Shown here one piece after another: positions 54,040-63,226 of a DNA stretch of 64,000 nt. This DNA comes from Rhizobium sp. BG4 (GTDB lineage Bacteria; Pseudomonadota; Alphaproteobacteria; Rhizobiales; Rhizobiaceae): positions 496,001 through 560,000 of the forward strand of contig NZ_CP044125.1 in assembly GCF_016864575.1 (NCBI RefSeq), given 5' to 3'. The notes beneath the pieces are model-generated. The model did not search any database and was not told the DNA's origin. It worked only from the letters and a program-made list of their open reading frames with translations. Both the position numbers and the translations under genes were made by a program. Positions within the stretch are counted from its first letter, which is position 1. Each line of letters begins with the position of its first letter.

Positions 54040-55443
54040 ATGGCGAAGGCCAGAACTCAATTCACCTGCCAGAACTGCGGCACGGTCCATAACCGCTGGG
54101 CCGGGAAGTGCGAAGGCTGCGGCGAGTGGAACACCATCGTCGAGGAAGATCCGATGGGCGGCATCGGCGGCGGACCGGCCAAGACGCCGAAGAAGGGACG
54201 TCCCGTTGCCCTGACCGCGCTCTCGGGCGAGATCGAGGAAGCGCCGCGCATCCATACCGGCATTTCCGAGCTCGACCGGGCGCTCGGCGGCGGCTTCGTG
54301 CGCGGGTCGGCCGTGCTCGTCGGCGGCGATCCCGGCATCGGCAAGTCGACGCTGCTTATGCAGGCCGCCGCCGCGCTCTCGCGCCGCGGCCACAAGATCA
54401 TCTATGTCTCGGGTGAAGAGGCCGTTGCTCAGGTGCGCCTGCGCGCGCAACGGCTGAGTGCGGCCGATACCGACGTGATGCTGGCCGCCGAAACCAATGT
54501 CGAGGACATCCTCGCGACGCTTGCCGAGGGAAAACGCCCCGATCTCGTCATCATCGATTCCATCCAGACGCTGTGGAGCGATCTGGCGGAATCGGCGCCG
54601 GGCACCGTCACCCAGGTCAGGACCGGCGTGCAGGCGATGATCCGTTTTGCCAAGCAGACGGGTGCTGCCATGGTGCTCGTCGGCCACGTCACCAAGGACG
54701 GCCAGATCGCCGGTCCGCGCGTCGTCGAGCACATGGTCGATGCCGTCCTCTATTTCGAAGGCGACCGCGGCCACCACTATCGCATCCTGCGAACCGTCAA
54801 GAACCGCTTCGGTCCGACCGACGAGATCGGCGTCTTCGAAATGTCCGACAAGGGGCTGCGCGAAGTCGCCAACCCTTCCGAGCTGTTCCTCGGCGAGCGC
54901 AACGAGAAATCCCCGGGTGCGGCGGTGTTCGCCGGCATGGAGGGCACGCGGCCGATCCTCGTCGAAGTGCAGGCGCTGGTGGCGCCGACTTCGCTCGGCA
55001 CGCCGCGGCGCGCCATCGTCGGCTGGGACTCGGCACGGCTTTCGATGATCCTTGCCGTGCTCGAAGCCCATTGCGGCGTGAAGCTCGGCCAACACGACGT
55101 CTATCTCAACATCGCCGGCGGCTACCGGATCTCCGAGCCGGCAGCCGATCTGGCCGTCGCTTCGGCCCTTGTTTCCTCGCTTGCCGGTATTGCTCTCCCG
55201 GCCGATTGCGTCTATTTCGGCGAAGTCAGCCTGTCGGGGGCCGTCCGACCGGTTGCGCACACCGCCCAGCGCCTCAAAGAAGCCGAGAAGCTGGGATTTT
55301 CTGCAGCGCTGCTTCCAACAGCGACCGCCGATCTGCCGAAGGGCACCGGGGGACGCTGGAACGAGATAGAGAGCCTGCCGGACCTGGTGGCGCGCATCGC
55401 CGGATCGAAGGGTGCGCTACGACGTGTGGAAGACGACGGTTGA
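54040..55443 (+). CDS. radA: DNA repair protein RadA (Sms)
   Basis: A 467-residue protein. The C4 zinc finger is CQNC ... CEGC within the first 30 residues; Walker A is GGDPGIGKSTL, the RadA motif KNRFG occurs in TVKNRFGPTDEIGVF, and a Lon-like domain forms the C-terminal third (LGQHDVYLNIAGGYRI). RadA helps branch migration during recombination repair. It precedes cvpA and purF on the same strand. Confidence 0.96.
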   Translation: MAKARTQFTCQNCGTVHNRWAGKCEGCGEWNTIVEEDPMGGIGGGPAKTPKKGRPVALTALSGEIEEAPRIHTGISELDRALGGGFVRGSAVLVGGDPGIGKSTLLMQAAAALSRRGHKIIYVSGEEAVAQVRLRAQRLSAADTDVMLAAETNVEDILATLAEGKRPDLVIIDSIQTLWSDLAESAPGTVTQVRTGVQAMIRFAKQTGAAMVLVGHVTKDGQIAGPRVVEHMVDAVLYFEGDRGHHYRILRTVKNRFGPTDEIGVFEMSDKGLREVANPSELFLGERNEKSPGAAVFAGMEGTRPILVEVQALVAPTSLGTPRRAIVGWDSARLSMILAVLEAHCGVKLGQHDVYLNIAGGYRISEPAADLAVASALVSSLAGIALPADCVYFGEVSLSGAVRPVAHTAQRLKEAEKLGFSAALLPTATADLPKGTGGRWNEIESLPDLVARIAGSKGALRRVEDDG

Positions 55444-55537
55444 TCCTTTCATTGCCGTAAACGGTAGTGATATAGGATGCACACGAATGAGGCGCGGCCC
55501 GCTTGCGGAAACGCAGCAGCCCTGGAGTTGAATTTAT

Positions 55538-56167
55538 ATGCCCATTACGATTTTCGACGGTATTGTCATCGGCGTCGTGCTCTTCTCCGCCGTATTGGCG
55601 ATGGTCCGCGGCTTTTCCCGTGAGGTCCTGTCGATCGCAAGCTGGGGCGGTTCTGCTGCCGCAGCCTACTACCTCTACCACTACCTGGTGCCCTACGCGA
55701 AGAAGTACACCGACGACGACCGCATCGCGATCGTCGGCTCGGCCGCCGTCGTCTTCCTGATCGCGCTGATCGTCATCTCCTTCATCACCATGAAGATCGC
55801 CGATTTCATCATCGACAGCCGCATCGGCGCGCTCGACCGCACGCTCGGCTTCCTGTTCGGCGCCGCACGCGGCATTCTTCTGCTGGTCGTGGCCGTCGCC
55901 TTCTGGAACTGGCTGGTCGATGCCGATCACCGTCCGGCATGGGTCAACAACGCCAAATCCAAGCCGTTCCTCGACTCGATGGTCGTGAAACTGCAGTCGG
56001 TCCTGCCGGAAGAGTTCGCCCAAATGATACGCACCAGCGTGATGGACAAAATTCAGCCGCAGGGCGAGAATACGGGCAATGCCAATGCGCCGGCAGCAGA
56101 CCAGGCGCCGGCAGACGATGCAGCACCGGCCGCCCCTGCAGGCGGCGCGCAACCGCAGTCGAATTGA
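55538..56167 (+). CDS. cvpA: CvpA family inner-membrane protein
   Basis: A 209-residue protein with four predicted transmembrane helices in the first 130 residues (DGIVIGVVLFSAVLAMVRGFSRE is the CvpA opening; GALDRTLGFLFGAARG is also typical) and an alanine/proline-rich tail. CvpA is needed for colicin V release in E. coli and in some species for bile-salt or envelope stress resistance. Its position just before purF is widely conserved. Confidence 0.92.
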   Translation: MPITIFDGIVIGVVLFSAVLAMVRGFSREVLSIASWGGSAAAAYYLYHYLVPYAKKYTDDDRIAIVGSAAVVFLIALIVISFITMKIADFIIDSRIGALDRTLGFLFGAARGILLLVVAVAFWNWLVDADHRPAWVNNAKSKPFLDSMVVKLQSVLPEEFAQMIRTSVMDKIQPQGENTGNANAPAADQAPADDAAPAAPAGGAQPQSN

Positions 56168-56339
56168 CACAGTGTTCAACAGCTTGACCTGCACGATGGC
56201 AATTGCCATTTGAGCGGGACGTACAGTAAAGGTCCGGCCGGGCATCCGCTCTGCCGGGCCTCAGCCGTTTAAAACGCATGATGACGGCGTCATGCTATGG
56301 AAAGCCGATCCATTCTTGTGAGAGCAAAGGCCCGCATCG

Positions 56340-57830
56340 ATGAACCAGTCCTATTCCCTGACGCTCAATGACGAACTCGATGGGGATACGCTCCATGAAG
56401 AGTGCGGCGTCTTTGGTATTCTCGGCCATGACGATGCGGCAACGCTGACGGCGCTCGGGCTTCACGCCCTGCAGCACCGCGGCCAGGAAGCCGCCGGTAT
56501 CGTCTCCTTCGACGGATCGCGGTTCCATTCCGAGCGCCATATGGGCCTGGTCGGCGACCACTATACCAACCCGACGACGCTGGCCCGCCTGCCCGGCAAT
56601 ATCTCGATCGGTCACAACCGCTATTCGACGACGGGCGAAGTGGCGCTGCGCAACGTTCAGCCGCTGTTTGCCGAACTCGAAGTCGGCGGCATCGCCATCG
56701 CCCACAACGGCAACTTCACCAACGGCCTGACCCTTCGCCGCCAGCTGATCGCCGGTGGCGCCATCTGTCAGTCGACGTCGGACACGGAAGTCGTCCTCCA
56801 CCTGATCGCCCGCTCGCGCTACGCCTCGACCGCCGACCGCTTCATCGACGCCATCCGCCAGATGGAAGGCGGCTACTCGATGGTCGCGATCACCCGCACC
56901 AAGCTGATCGCCGCCCGCGACCCCACCGGCATCCGTCCGCTGGTTATGGGTGAACTCGACGGCAAGCCGATCTTCGCATCCGAAACCTGCGCGCTCGACA
57001 TCATCGGCGCCAAGTTCATCCGCGACGTCGAGAATGGCGAAGTCATCATCTGCGAAATCCAGTCCGACGGCTCGATCACCATCGACGCGCGCAAGGCCGG
57101 CAATGGCCAGTCGGAACGCCTCTGCCTGTTCGAATATGTCTATTTCGCCCGTCCTGATTCCGTCGTCGGCGGCCGCAGCGTCTACGTTGCCCGCAAGAAC
57201 ATGGGCATCAACCTTGCCAAGGAAGCGCCCGTCGAAGCCGACGTCGTCGTTCCTGTTCCCGATGGCGGCACGCCGGCTGCGCTCGGCTACGCGCAGGAAA
57301 GCGGCATCCCGTTCGAATACGGCATCATCCGTAACCATTATGTCGGCCGTACCTTCATCGAGCCGACGCAGCAGATCCGTGCCTTCGGCGTGAAGCTCAA
57401 GCATTCGGCCAACCGGGCGATGATCGAAGGCAAGCGCGTCGTGCTGGTCGACGATTCCGTCGTGCGCGGCACCACATCGCTGAAGATCGTGCAGATGATC
57501 CGCGATGCCGGCGCCAAGGAAGTGCACCTGCGCGTCGCCAGCCCGATGATCTACTATCCTGATTTCTACGGCATCGACACGCCTGATCGCGAAAAGCTGC
57601 TCGCCAACCAGTACGAAAGCCTGGAAGCGATGTGCAAATATATCGGCGCGGATTCGCTGGAATTTTTGTCGATCAACGGCCTCTACCGCGCCGTCGGCGG
57701 CGAAGACCGCAACGACGCCCGCCCGCAGTTCACCGACCACTATTTCACCGGCGACTACCCGACCCGCCTCCTCGACAAGGACGGCGAGAAAATGGGCCGC
57801 AAGGTCTCGCTGCTGGCGACGAACGGGTAA
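56340..57830 (+). CDS. purF: Amidophosphoribosyltransferase
   Basis: A 496-residue enzyme that starts purine synthesis by converting PRPP and glutamine to phosphoribosylamine. A 21-residue propeptide precedes the catalytic C22 (EECGVFGIL), as in the Bacillus type that is processed. The glutaminase half has GHNRYSTTG and HNGNFTNG; the PRPP half has [14 protein letters not shown]. Cysteines for a [4Fe-4S] cluster appear to be limited, so cluster binding is uncertain. It follows cvpA. Confidence 0.97.
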   Translation: MNQSYSLTLNDELDGDTLHEECGVFGILGHDDAATLTALGLHALQHRGQEAAGIVSFDGSRFHSERHMGLVGDHYTNPTTLARLPGNISIGHNRYSTTGEVALRNVQPLFAELEVGGIAIAHNGNFTNGLTLRRQLIAGGAICQSTSDTEVVLHLIARSRYASTADRFIDAIRQMEGGYSMVAITRTKLIAARDPTGIRPLVMGELDGKPIFASETCALDIIGAKFIRDVENGEVIICEIQSDGSITIDARKAGNGQSERLCLFEYVYFARPDSVVGGRSVYVARKNMGINLAKEAPVEADVVVPVPDGGTPAALGYAQESGIPFEYGIIRNHYVGRTFIEPTQQIRAFGVKLKHSANRAMIEGKRVVLVDDSVVRGTTSLKIVQMIRDAGAKEVHLRVASPMIYYPDFYGIDTPDREKLLANQYESLEAMCKYIGADSLEFLSINGLYRAVGGEDRNDARPQFTDHYFTGDYPTRLLDKDGEKMGRKVSLLATNG

Positions 57831-57869
57831 GGCTTGCCCTTTGGGGCATTAGCCGGGACGTTATCACCC

Positions 57870-57987
57870 GGAGTCCCCTCACCCTACCCTCTCCCCCAAG
57901 GGAGAGGGGATGTTGGCGTAAGCGGGTACCGCAGTCATGCCTTCTCCCCTCGGGGAGAAGGTGCCCGAAGGGCGGATGAGGGGGCCG
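57870..57987. repeat. Rhizobial intergenic palindromic element after purF
   Basis: Two arms with internal hairpins: CCCTCTCCC (57887-57895) / GGGAGAGGG (57900-57908), and CTTCTCCCC / GGGGAGAAG at about 57941-57960, flanked by CCCCTCACC and GGATGAGGGGG. Related to the element at 14767-14885. With the next repeat it fills most of the 342-bp purF-SDR gap. Confidence 0.75.
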
Positions 57988-58030
57988 CAGATGCAGGCCT
58001 CTCCCTCTTTCAACACGAAAGACTCTCCTG

Positions 58031-58090
58031 CGCGCAAAGACTTGCGCGCGCTGGATCCCTGTGACAAGCACAGGGATGAGGGAGGCGAGG
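58031..58090. repeat. Second palindromic repeat in the purF-SDR gap
   Basis: Two hairpins: CGCGCAA (58031-58037) / TTGCGCG (58042-58048), and ATCCCTGTG (58055-58063) / CACAGGGAT (58069-58077), the latter a perfect 9-bp stem. I recall the CTGGATCCCTGTGACAAGCA-type sequence as a common dispersed rhizobial intergenic repeat. Confidence 0.65.
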
Positions 58091-58172
58091 TTGGCGGCTC
58101 GCCAAAAGCGACCATTCAATCGTTCCCACAAAGAACTCAAAGACCAGCCCCGCGCGGCATCAGGACGGCAGT

Positions 58173-58913
58173 ATGAACATCAATCTTGAAGGCAAGATCG
58201 CGCTCGTGACCGGCGCTTCCCGCGGCATCGGCTATTTCACCGCGCTCGAACTCGCAAAGGCCGGCGCGCACGTCATCGCCTGCGCCCGCACCGTCGGCGG
58301 TCTCGAAGACCTCGACGACGCGATCAAGGCGGTCGGCGGCAGCGCCACGCTGGTTCCCTTCGATCTCGCCGACATGGAAGCCATCGACCGTCTCGGCGGC
58401 TCGATCTTCGAACGCTGGGGCAAGCTCGACATTCTCGTCGCCAATGCCGGCGTGCTCGGCGTCATCTCGCCGATCGGCCATGTCGAGGCGAAGACCTTCG
58501 AGAAGGTGATGAACATCAATGTCAACGCCACCTGGCGGTTGATCCGCTCGGTCGATCCGCTCCTGACCCGCGCCGAAGCCGGCCGCGCCGTCATCCTCTC
58601 GTCGGCTGCCGCGCACAAGTGTCGTCCGTTCTGGGGTCCCTACTCCGCCTCCAAGGCCGCCGTCGAAGCGCTCGCCCGCACCTGGGCCGGTGAAAGCCAG
58701 TCGACGCCGCTGCGCATCACCAGCGTCGATCCGGGCGCCACCCGCACCGCAATGCGCGCCCAGGCCGTTCCCGGCGAAGACCCGGCATCGCTACCGCATC
58801 CCTCCGAAGTCGCCAAGGCGATCCTCCCCCTCCTCGGCCCCGGCGTCACCGAAACCGGCAAGCTCTTCATCGTGCGCGAAAACAAGCTGGTGGATTACCA
58901 CCTGCCGGCGTGA
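58173..58913 (+). CDS. Short-chain dehydrogenase/reductase
   Basis: A 246-residue classical SDR. TGASRGIG (14-21), ANAG, and the catalytic Ser-Tyr-Lys set (ILSSAAAHK, then YSASKAAVEAL) are complete. The C-terminus (GKLFIVRENKLVDYHLPA) is unlike FabG. Substrate unknown; similar proteins are often annotated only as oxidoreductases. It stands alone between a repeat-filled gap and a toxin-antitoxin module. Confidence 0.9.
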   Translation: MNINLEGKIALVTGASRGIGYFTALELAKAGAHVIACARTVGGLEDLDDAIKAVGGSATLVPFDLADMEAIDRLGGSIFERWGKLDILVANAGVLGVISPIGHVEAKTFEKVMNINVNATWRLIRSVDPLLTRAEAGRAVILSSAAAHKCRPFWGPYSASKAAVEALARTWAGESQSTPLRITSVDPGATRTAMRAQAVPGEDPASLPHPSEVAKAILPLLGPGVTETGKLFIVRENKLVDYHLPA

Positions 58914-58942
58914 ACTAGCTTCCCTTGATGGCTCCTCGAATT

Positions 58943-58960
58943 GTGCTACATATGTAGCAC
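58943..58960. promoter_or_regulatory. Perfect 18-bp palindrome, operator of the MazEF-type module
   Basis: GTGCTACAT ATGTAGCAC, perfect two-fold symmetry, 16 nt before the antitoxin ATG. AbrB-fold antitoxins bind palindromes at their own promoters, so this is very likely the autoregulatory site. Confidence 0.8.
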
Positions 58961-58976
58961 TCTCGGGAGCGCAACA

Positions 58977-59240
58977 ATGTCCATCACCACCAAGATCAGA
59001 CGCCAGGGCGGAGCTGCGATCGTCACGCTGCCGCCTGCCGTTCTGAAAATGATGCAGGTCGAGGTCGGCGATCAGCTTTCGCTCGATGTCGCCAATGGCG
59101 AATTGATCGGCCGGGCGACACGCCCTGCAAAGAAGCGGTACTCGCTCAGCGAATTGCTGGAGGGAGCCGACGAAATTCGCGCGCTCAACGCTGAAGTCGC
59201 CGATGCGCAGGATGGCGATCCGGTGGGCCGCGAAATCTGA
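58977..59240 (+). CDS. AbrB/MazE-type antitoxin
   Basis: An 87-residue protein whose N-terminal half is a swapped-hairpin AbrB domain (ITTKIRRQGGAAIVTLPPAVL, then VEVGDQLSLDVANGEL). The C-terminal half (YSLSELLEGADEI and an acidic end) should bind and block the toxin. It lies directly before a MazF-type toxin with the stop and next start overlapping (TGATG), and after a perfect palindrome. Resembles ChpS/PemI antitoxins. Confidence 0.9.
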   Translation: MSITTKIRRQGGAAIVTLPPAVLKMMQVEVGDQLSLDVANGELIGRATRPAKKRYSLSELLEGADEIRALNAEVADAQDGDPVGREI

Positions 59241-59611
59241 TGATGGTCCGCAGCAACGTTCCGAAGCGCGGCGACGTCTATTGGATCGATCCGCACCCTG
59301 TCGCCGGGCGCGAGATGAAGAACCGGCACCGTTTCGTCGTCATCACGCCGCGCGAAATCAATGCTCTCGGCGTGAGCATGACCGTGCCGATCACCAACGG
59401 CGGCGCCTTCACCCGTGATGTCGGCCTGGCCGTTGCGATTTCCGGGCATGACACGACGGGCGTTGCCGTCTGCAATCAGGTCCGCAGCTTCGACATTGCC
59501 GCGCGCATCCAGCAGAAGACCGCCCAATATATCGAAACGCTCGACGAGGCGACGATGAGCGAAATCGTCGCGCGCGTGGTCAGCGCCATCGATCCGGCGC
59601 CGGAAGGCTAG
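59240..59611 (+). CDS. MazF/PemK-type mRNA interferase toxin
   Basis: A 123-residue toxin with KRGDVYWIDPHPVAGREMKNRH (beta-1, with the RGD motif), VVITPREINALG, VPITNGG and GVAVCNQVRSFDI, the PemK/MazF/ChpB fold. Such toxins cut mRNA at short sequences. Two ATGs (59240, 59243) are in frame. The stop TAG at 59609-59611 lies in CTAG, which also gives the stop of the convergent GH25 gene. Confidence 0.92.
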   Translation: MMVRSNVPKRGDVYWIDPHPVAGREMKNRHRFVVITPREINALGVSMTVPITNGGAFTRDVGLAVAISGHDTTGVAVCNQVRSFDIAARIQQKTAQYIETLDEATMSEIVARVVSAIDPAPEG

Positions 59612-60342
59612 CTCACCGGCCGCACGAAATACGGCTCGAGCGCGCTTCCCGGGCAGAGCGCGTTGAGATCGACCGCACCCTTGATCCCCTCCACCTTGCC
59701 GTCGTCGGCGAATTGCCAGAGCGACCAATTCTGGCAGTCCGGCTGCTGACCGATGTTGCGGATCCACAGGAGATGCGGCGGGAAGCGGGTTTCGTTGCCC
59801 TTGAAATACTGCTCGAAGAAGCTCTCGTTCATGTAGAAGACCGGCTCGCCGGGATAGCGGCCGTTCAGCCGGGCATAGAAGGCTGCGATTTCGGCGCTGA
59901 GTTCGTCCAGCGTCGGCACCTTGCCGCAATTGCCGGTGAATTCGAGGTCGAGCGCCAGAGGCAGGGCGTCGGCTTCGGCGGGGATGGTGGCGATGACGTT
60001 ATCGGCCTGCTCGGCGCCGGGGCGGCAGAAGGTGAAGAAGTGATAGGCGCCGCGGACGATCCCGGCCTGCTTTGCTGCCTGCCAGTTCTCGGCGAATTTC
60101 CGGTCGCGGTGATCACCGCCCTCGGTCGCCTTCATGATGGCGAAGCGGATGTTCGGTTGATCCTTCAGGCCCCCCCAATCGATGTCGCCCTGGTGATGGC
60201 TGATGTCTATGCCCTGGATCGGATAATCTGCGAGGGATGGCGGAGAGAACGGCGTCATGGCGCGATCGTATGCCAGATAGGCGCCGCAGGCGACAGCCGT
60301 CAGGATGATCGCGGTGATGAACAGGAGGAAGACGCGGCGCAC
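59608..60342 (-). CDS. Glycoside hydrolase family 25 muramidase, membrane-anchored
   Basis: A 244-residue protein with an N-terminal anchor or signal (RRVFLLFITAIILTAVACGAYLA) and a GH25 lysozyme domain: GIDISHHQGDIDW (catalytic Asp region), IMKATEGGDHRD, GAYHFFTFCRPG and the catalytic pair in LALDLEFTGNC. It cleaves MurNAc-GlcNAc bonds, presumably remodelling the cell's own wall. It is convergent with the MazF gene; the two coding ends overlap by 4 bases. It is not next to phage genes. Confidence 0.9.
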   Translation of the reverse strand: MRRVFLLFITAIILTAVACGAYLAYDRAMTPFSPPSLADYPIQGIDISHHQGDIDWGGLKDQPNIRFAIMKATEGGDHRDRKFAENWQAAKQAGIVRGAYHFFTFCRPGAEQADNVIATIPAEADALPLALDLEFTGNCGKVPTLDELSAEIAAFYARLNGRYPGEPVFYMNESFFEQYFKGNETRFPPHLLWIRNIGQQPDCQNWSLWQFADDGKVEGIKGAVDLNALCPGSALEPYFVRPVS

Positions 60343-60389
60343 GGGGTTATCTCATCTGTTTCGGCTGTGGTGATAGCATGGAAATACCG

Positions 60390-60500
60390 TAACTTTGACG
60401 CCCGGCCCTTCGCTTTCGCTTCGGGCGTTCGGCCCTGCAATCGATTCGCTGGATCGATTGCTGCGGCTTTGCCGCATCGGGCCTCACCCCCACTTGACCG
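60390..60500. repeat. Cloverleaf-forming intergenic repeat upstream of cysS
   Basis: Outer pair GGCCC (60431-60435) / GGGCC (60479-60483) encloses two hairpins: GCAATCGA (60437-60444) / TCGATTGC (60454-60461) and TGCGGC (60462-60467) / GCCGCA (60471-60476). A CGCTTTCGCTTCGGGCG segment lies on the left. I recognise similar text as a dispersed rhizobial repeat. The rest of the 340-bp gap, 60343-60682, holds no gene; the cysS promoter should lie between about 60540 and 60660. Confidence 0.65.
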
Positions 60501-60682
60501 ATGGCCGTTCCCGCGCCATAAAACGCGCCATGAAAACGGTTATCTGCATTAACTGCCGGAAGATTATTCGCTAGCGCGCTCGCTGGCCTGGCCGTTTTCG
60601 TCTCCCAAATACGCAAAGATGAGAAACGCCCCGGCCCGCCGGTGGCAGTATTTTTCGGATCATTGCATTGGGAGAACAGGAC

Positions 60683-62059
60683 ATGGCCGGCCCGGCTGAA
60701 CTCAAGCTTTACAACACGCTGACGCGCGAAAAGACGGCCTTCGAACCGATCGATCGCGACAATGTCCGCATGTATGTCTGCGGCCCGACCGTTTACGATT
60801 TCGCCCATATCGGCAATGCCCGCCCGGTCATCGTCTTCGACGTGCTGTTCCGGCTGCTTCGCCATGTCTATGGCGCAGACAAGGTCACCTATGCGCGCAA
60901 CATCACCGACGTCGATGACAAGATCAACGCCCGGGCGCTTCGCGACTATCCCGGGCTGCCGCTGAACGAGGCGATCCGCCGCGTCACCGAGAAGACCGAG
61001 ACGCAGTTTCTCGACGACGCCAAGTCGCTCGGCTGCCTGGAGCCGACGCACCAGCCGCGGGCGACCGAGAACATTGCCGGGATGATCGAGATCATCGAAA
61101 AGCTGCTCGATAACCGCCATGCCTATCAGGCCGAAGGCGAAGTGCTGTTCGACACGCGCTCGATGGCCGATTACGGCCAGCTCTCGAAGCGCAACCTCGA
61201 CGAACAGCAGGCGGGCGCGCGCATCGCCGTCGATGCCCACAAGAAGAATCCTGGCGATTTCGTGCTCTGGAAGCTGTCTTCCGAGAGCGAACCCGGCTGG
61301 GAGAGCCCCTGGGGCCGCGGCCGTCCGGGCTGGCATATCGAGTGCTCGGCGATGAGCCAGCGCTATGTCGGCGAGGTCTTCGACATTCACGGCGGCGGGC
61401 TGGACCTGATCTTCCCGCACCACGAAAACGAGATCGCCCAGTCGCGCTGCGCTCACGGCACGGAGGTGATGGCGAATGTCTGGATGCATAACGGCTTCCT
61501 GCAGGTCGAAGGCCGCAAGATGTCGAAGTCCGAAGGCAATTTCGTCACCATCTACGAGTTGCTGCACACGGAGAAATTCGGCGGCCGGAAGTGGCCGGGC
61601 GAAGTGTTGCGCGTGGCGATGCTGATGACGCATTACCGCGAGCCGATCGATTTCTCGATCAAGCGGCTGGAAGAAGCCGAGCGCCTGCTCGCCAAGTGGC
61701 CGGCAGCCGATGCCGGCGATGCGGCACCGGACGCCGCGGTGCTTGCGGCACTGGCAGACGACCTCAACACGGTCGCCGCGGTGCAGGCGCTGCATGCGCT
61801 GGCGCAGTCCGGTGATGCTGCGGTGTTTGCGGCGAGTGCTGCGCTGCTCGGTGTGCTGCCGGAGAAGACGGAGGTCGATGAAGCCGTCGCGATCGAGATC
61901 GACCGTCGTGTTGCGGCGCGGCTTGAATTGCTGAAGGCGAAGAACTTTGCCGAGGCGGACAAGCTGCGTGATGAGCTGTTGGCGGAAGGCGTGCAGCTGA
62001 AGGACGGCAAGGATGCGGCGACCGGAGAACGCGTGACGACCTGGGAGTTGAAGCGGTGA
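60683..62059 (+). CDS. cysS: Cysteinyl-tRNA synthetase
   Basis: A 458-residue class I synthetase. [18 protein letters not shown] contains the HIGH-type motif (HIGN) and the first zinc Cys; the other zinc ligands are in HIECSAMS and [19 protein letters not shown] is the second ATP motif. The C-terminal helical domain is complete. GGAGAACAGG before ATG 60683 is a good ribosome binding site. Confidence 0.97.
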   Translation: MAGPAELKLYNTLTREKTAFEPIDRDNVRMYVCGPTVYDFAHIGNARPVIVFDVLFRLLRHVYGADKVTYARNITDVDDKINARALRDYPGLPLNEAIRRVTEKTETQFLDDAKSLGCLEPTHQPRATENIAGMIEIIEKLLDNRHAYQAEGEVLFDTRSMADYGQLSKRNLDEQQAGARIAVDAHKKNPGDFVLWKLSSESEPGWESPWGRGRPGWHIECSAMSQRYVGEVFDIHGGGLDLIFPHHENEIAQSRCAHGTEVMANVWMHNGFLQVEGRKMSKSEGNFVTIYELLHTEKFGGRKWPGEVLRVAMLMTHYREPIDFSIKRLEEAERLLAKWPAADAGDAAPDAAVLAALADDLNTVAAVQALHALAQSGDAAVFAASAALLGVLPEKTEVDEAVAIEIDRRVAARLELLKAKNFAEADKLRDELLAEGVQLKDGKDAATGERVTTWELKR

Positions 62060-62078
62060 GCCTACGGGTCTTGACCAA

Positions 62079-62229
62079 GTCCCCTCCCCAACCCCTCCCC
62101 ACAAGGGGGAGGGGCTCAGCGGCCGCCTTGCCTGCTTTGGACCTTGCAGTTTGCGCCGACGCGTCGACAGTGTCGGCAAGCGGTGCCACGGGTAAGCCCT
62201 CCCCCTTGTGGGGAGGGTTGGGAGGGGTC
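62079..62229. repeat. Rhizobial intergenic palindromic element between cysS and the GFA operon
   Basis: Arms 62079-62116 and 62195-62229 are nearly complementary: AGTCCCCTCCCCAACCCCTC facing GGGAGGGTTGGGAGGGGTC, and AAGGGGGAGGGG facing CCCTCCCCCTT. Same type as the moaD-moaE element but a different sequence family. No gene inside. It ends 35 bp before the first GFA gene. Confidence 0.75.
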
Positions 62230-62264
62230 TTTCTCCAAGACCCGGGATCACGGAGGAAGGTCCA

Positions 62265-62741
62265 ATGACTGTTTACACCGGCGGATGCCAGTGCGGTGCC
62301 GTTCGCTTCCGGGTGGAGGGCGAGCTGACGCATTCGTCGATCTGTCATTGCCGGATGTGCCAGAAGGCGTCTGGAGGGTACTACGCGCCGCTGGTGTCCG
62401 TCCGCGGTGCGGAACTCGCGTGGACGCGCGGCGAGCGCAAGCGTTTCAAGTCCTCGAACTTCGCCTTCCGCGGCTTCTGTGGCGATTGCGGTACGCCGCT
62501 GACCTATGAGGCGCCGGATGGGCTGGCGATTGCCGCTGGCGCCTTCGACGATCCCGCGGCGCTGCCGCCGACGATCCAGTATGGCATCGAGGCGAAGCTG
62601 CCCTTTACCGACCGGCTGCATACGCTGCCGGGCATCCGAACCGAGGATGATGTCGAGGCGGCCGAGTTCATCAACGACATCGTCTCCTACCAGCACCCCG
62701 ATCACGACACCGCGGCCTGGCCGCCGGAGGAGAAGGCGTGA
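62265..62741 (+). CDS. GFA/CENP-V family zinc protein, first of three paralogues
   Basis: A 158-residue protein of the GFA (glutathione-dependent formaldehyde-activating/CENP-V) family. Zinc-binding cysteines appear as GGCQCGAVRF (residues 6-15), CHCRMCQK (about 27-34) and FCGDCGTPL (about 71-79). The C-terminus carries YQHPDHDTAAWP, a motif shared with the next two genes. A GGAGGAAGG site lies 4 nt before ATG 62265. Despite the name, most members have no proven formaldehyde activity; the substrate here is unknown. Confidence 0.88.
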   Translation: MTVYTGGCQCGAVRFRVEGELTHSSICHCRMCQKASGGYYAPLVSVRGAELAWTRGERKRFKSSNFAFRGFCGDCGTPLTYEAPDGLAIAAGAFDDPAALPPTIQYGIEAKLPFTDRLHTLPGIRTEDDVEAAEFINDIVSYQHPDHDTAAWPPEEKA

Positions 62742-63222
62742 GCGCAAGCGCGGATAGAAGCGGCGGTTGCCAATGCGGCGCGGTGCGTTACCGGGCCTCG
62801 GGCGAGCTCGGCTATCCGCATCTCTGCCATTGCCGCATGTGCCAGAAGGCGGCAGGCAATTATTTCCTGCCGCTTGCCGGTGTCTTGCGCGCTGATTTTA
62901 CGCTGACGCGCGGCGAGCCGAAATGGTTCAGCTCTTCAGATCTCGTGCGACGCGGCTTCTGCGCCGAATGCGGCACGCCGCTCTTTTACGATATCCCGGA
63001 AGCCGATTTCATCAATATCACGCTCGGCTCGCTAGACGATCCGCAGTCCGTCGAGCCGGTGGCGCAGTCGAACATGGGCACCCGCATGCGCTGGTTCGAT
63101 GATCTCGACGCCCTGCCCGTCGAGCCGGAACCCGAAAGCAGCGAGCGCGAAGACACGATCGCATCGAGCAACCACCAGCATCCCGATCACGATACCATTC
63201 AGTGGCCCCATGGAGCAGCAAG

Positions 63223-63226
<4 letters not shown>
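62738..63226 (+). CDS. GFA/CENP-V family zinc protein, second paralogue
   Basis: A 162-residue paralogue starting at GTG 62738, which overlaps the previous stop (GTGA). It keeps GGCQCGAVRYRA, CHCRMCQKAAG and FCAECGTPLFYD. The C-terminal third differs most from its neighbours but ends NHQHPDHDTIQWP, keeping the HPDHDT motif. Tandem duplication followed by divergence is the simple explanation. The next start overlaps its stop by 4 bases. Confidence 0.87.

Noticed and set aside
59608-60342. Prophage endolysin
   Set aside because: GH25 proteins are common in phages, but no holin, spanin or structural genes are adjacent and the protein has a membrane anchor.
60347-62251. 634-codon open frame opposite cysS
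   Set aside because: Covers a repeat element and the antisense of cysS; no recognisable domain.
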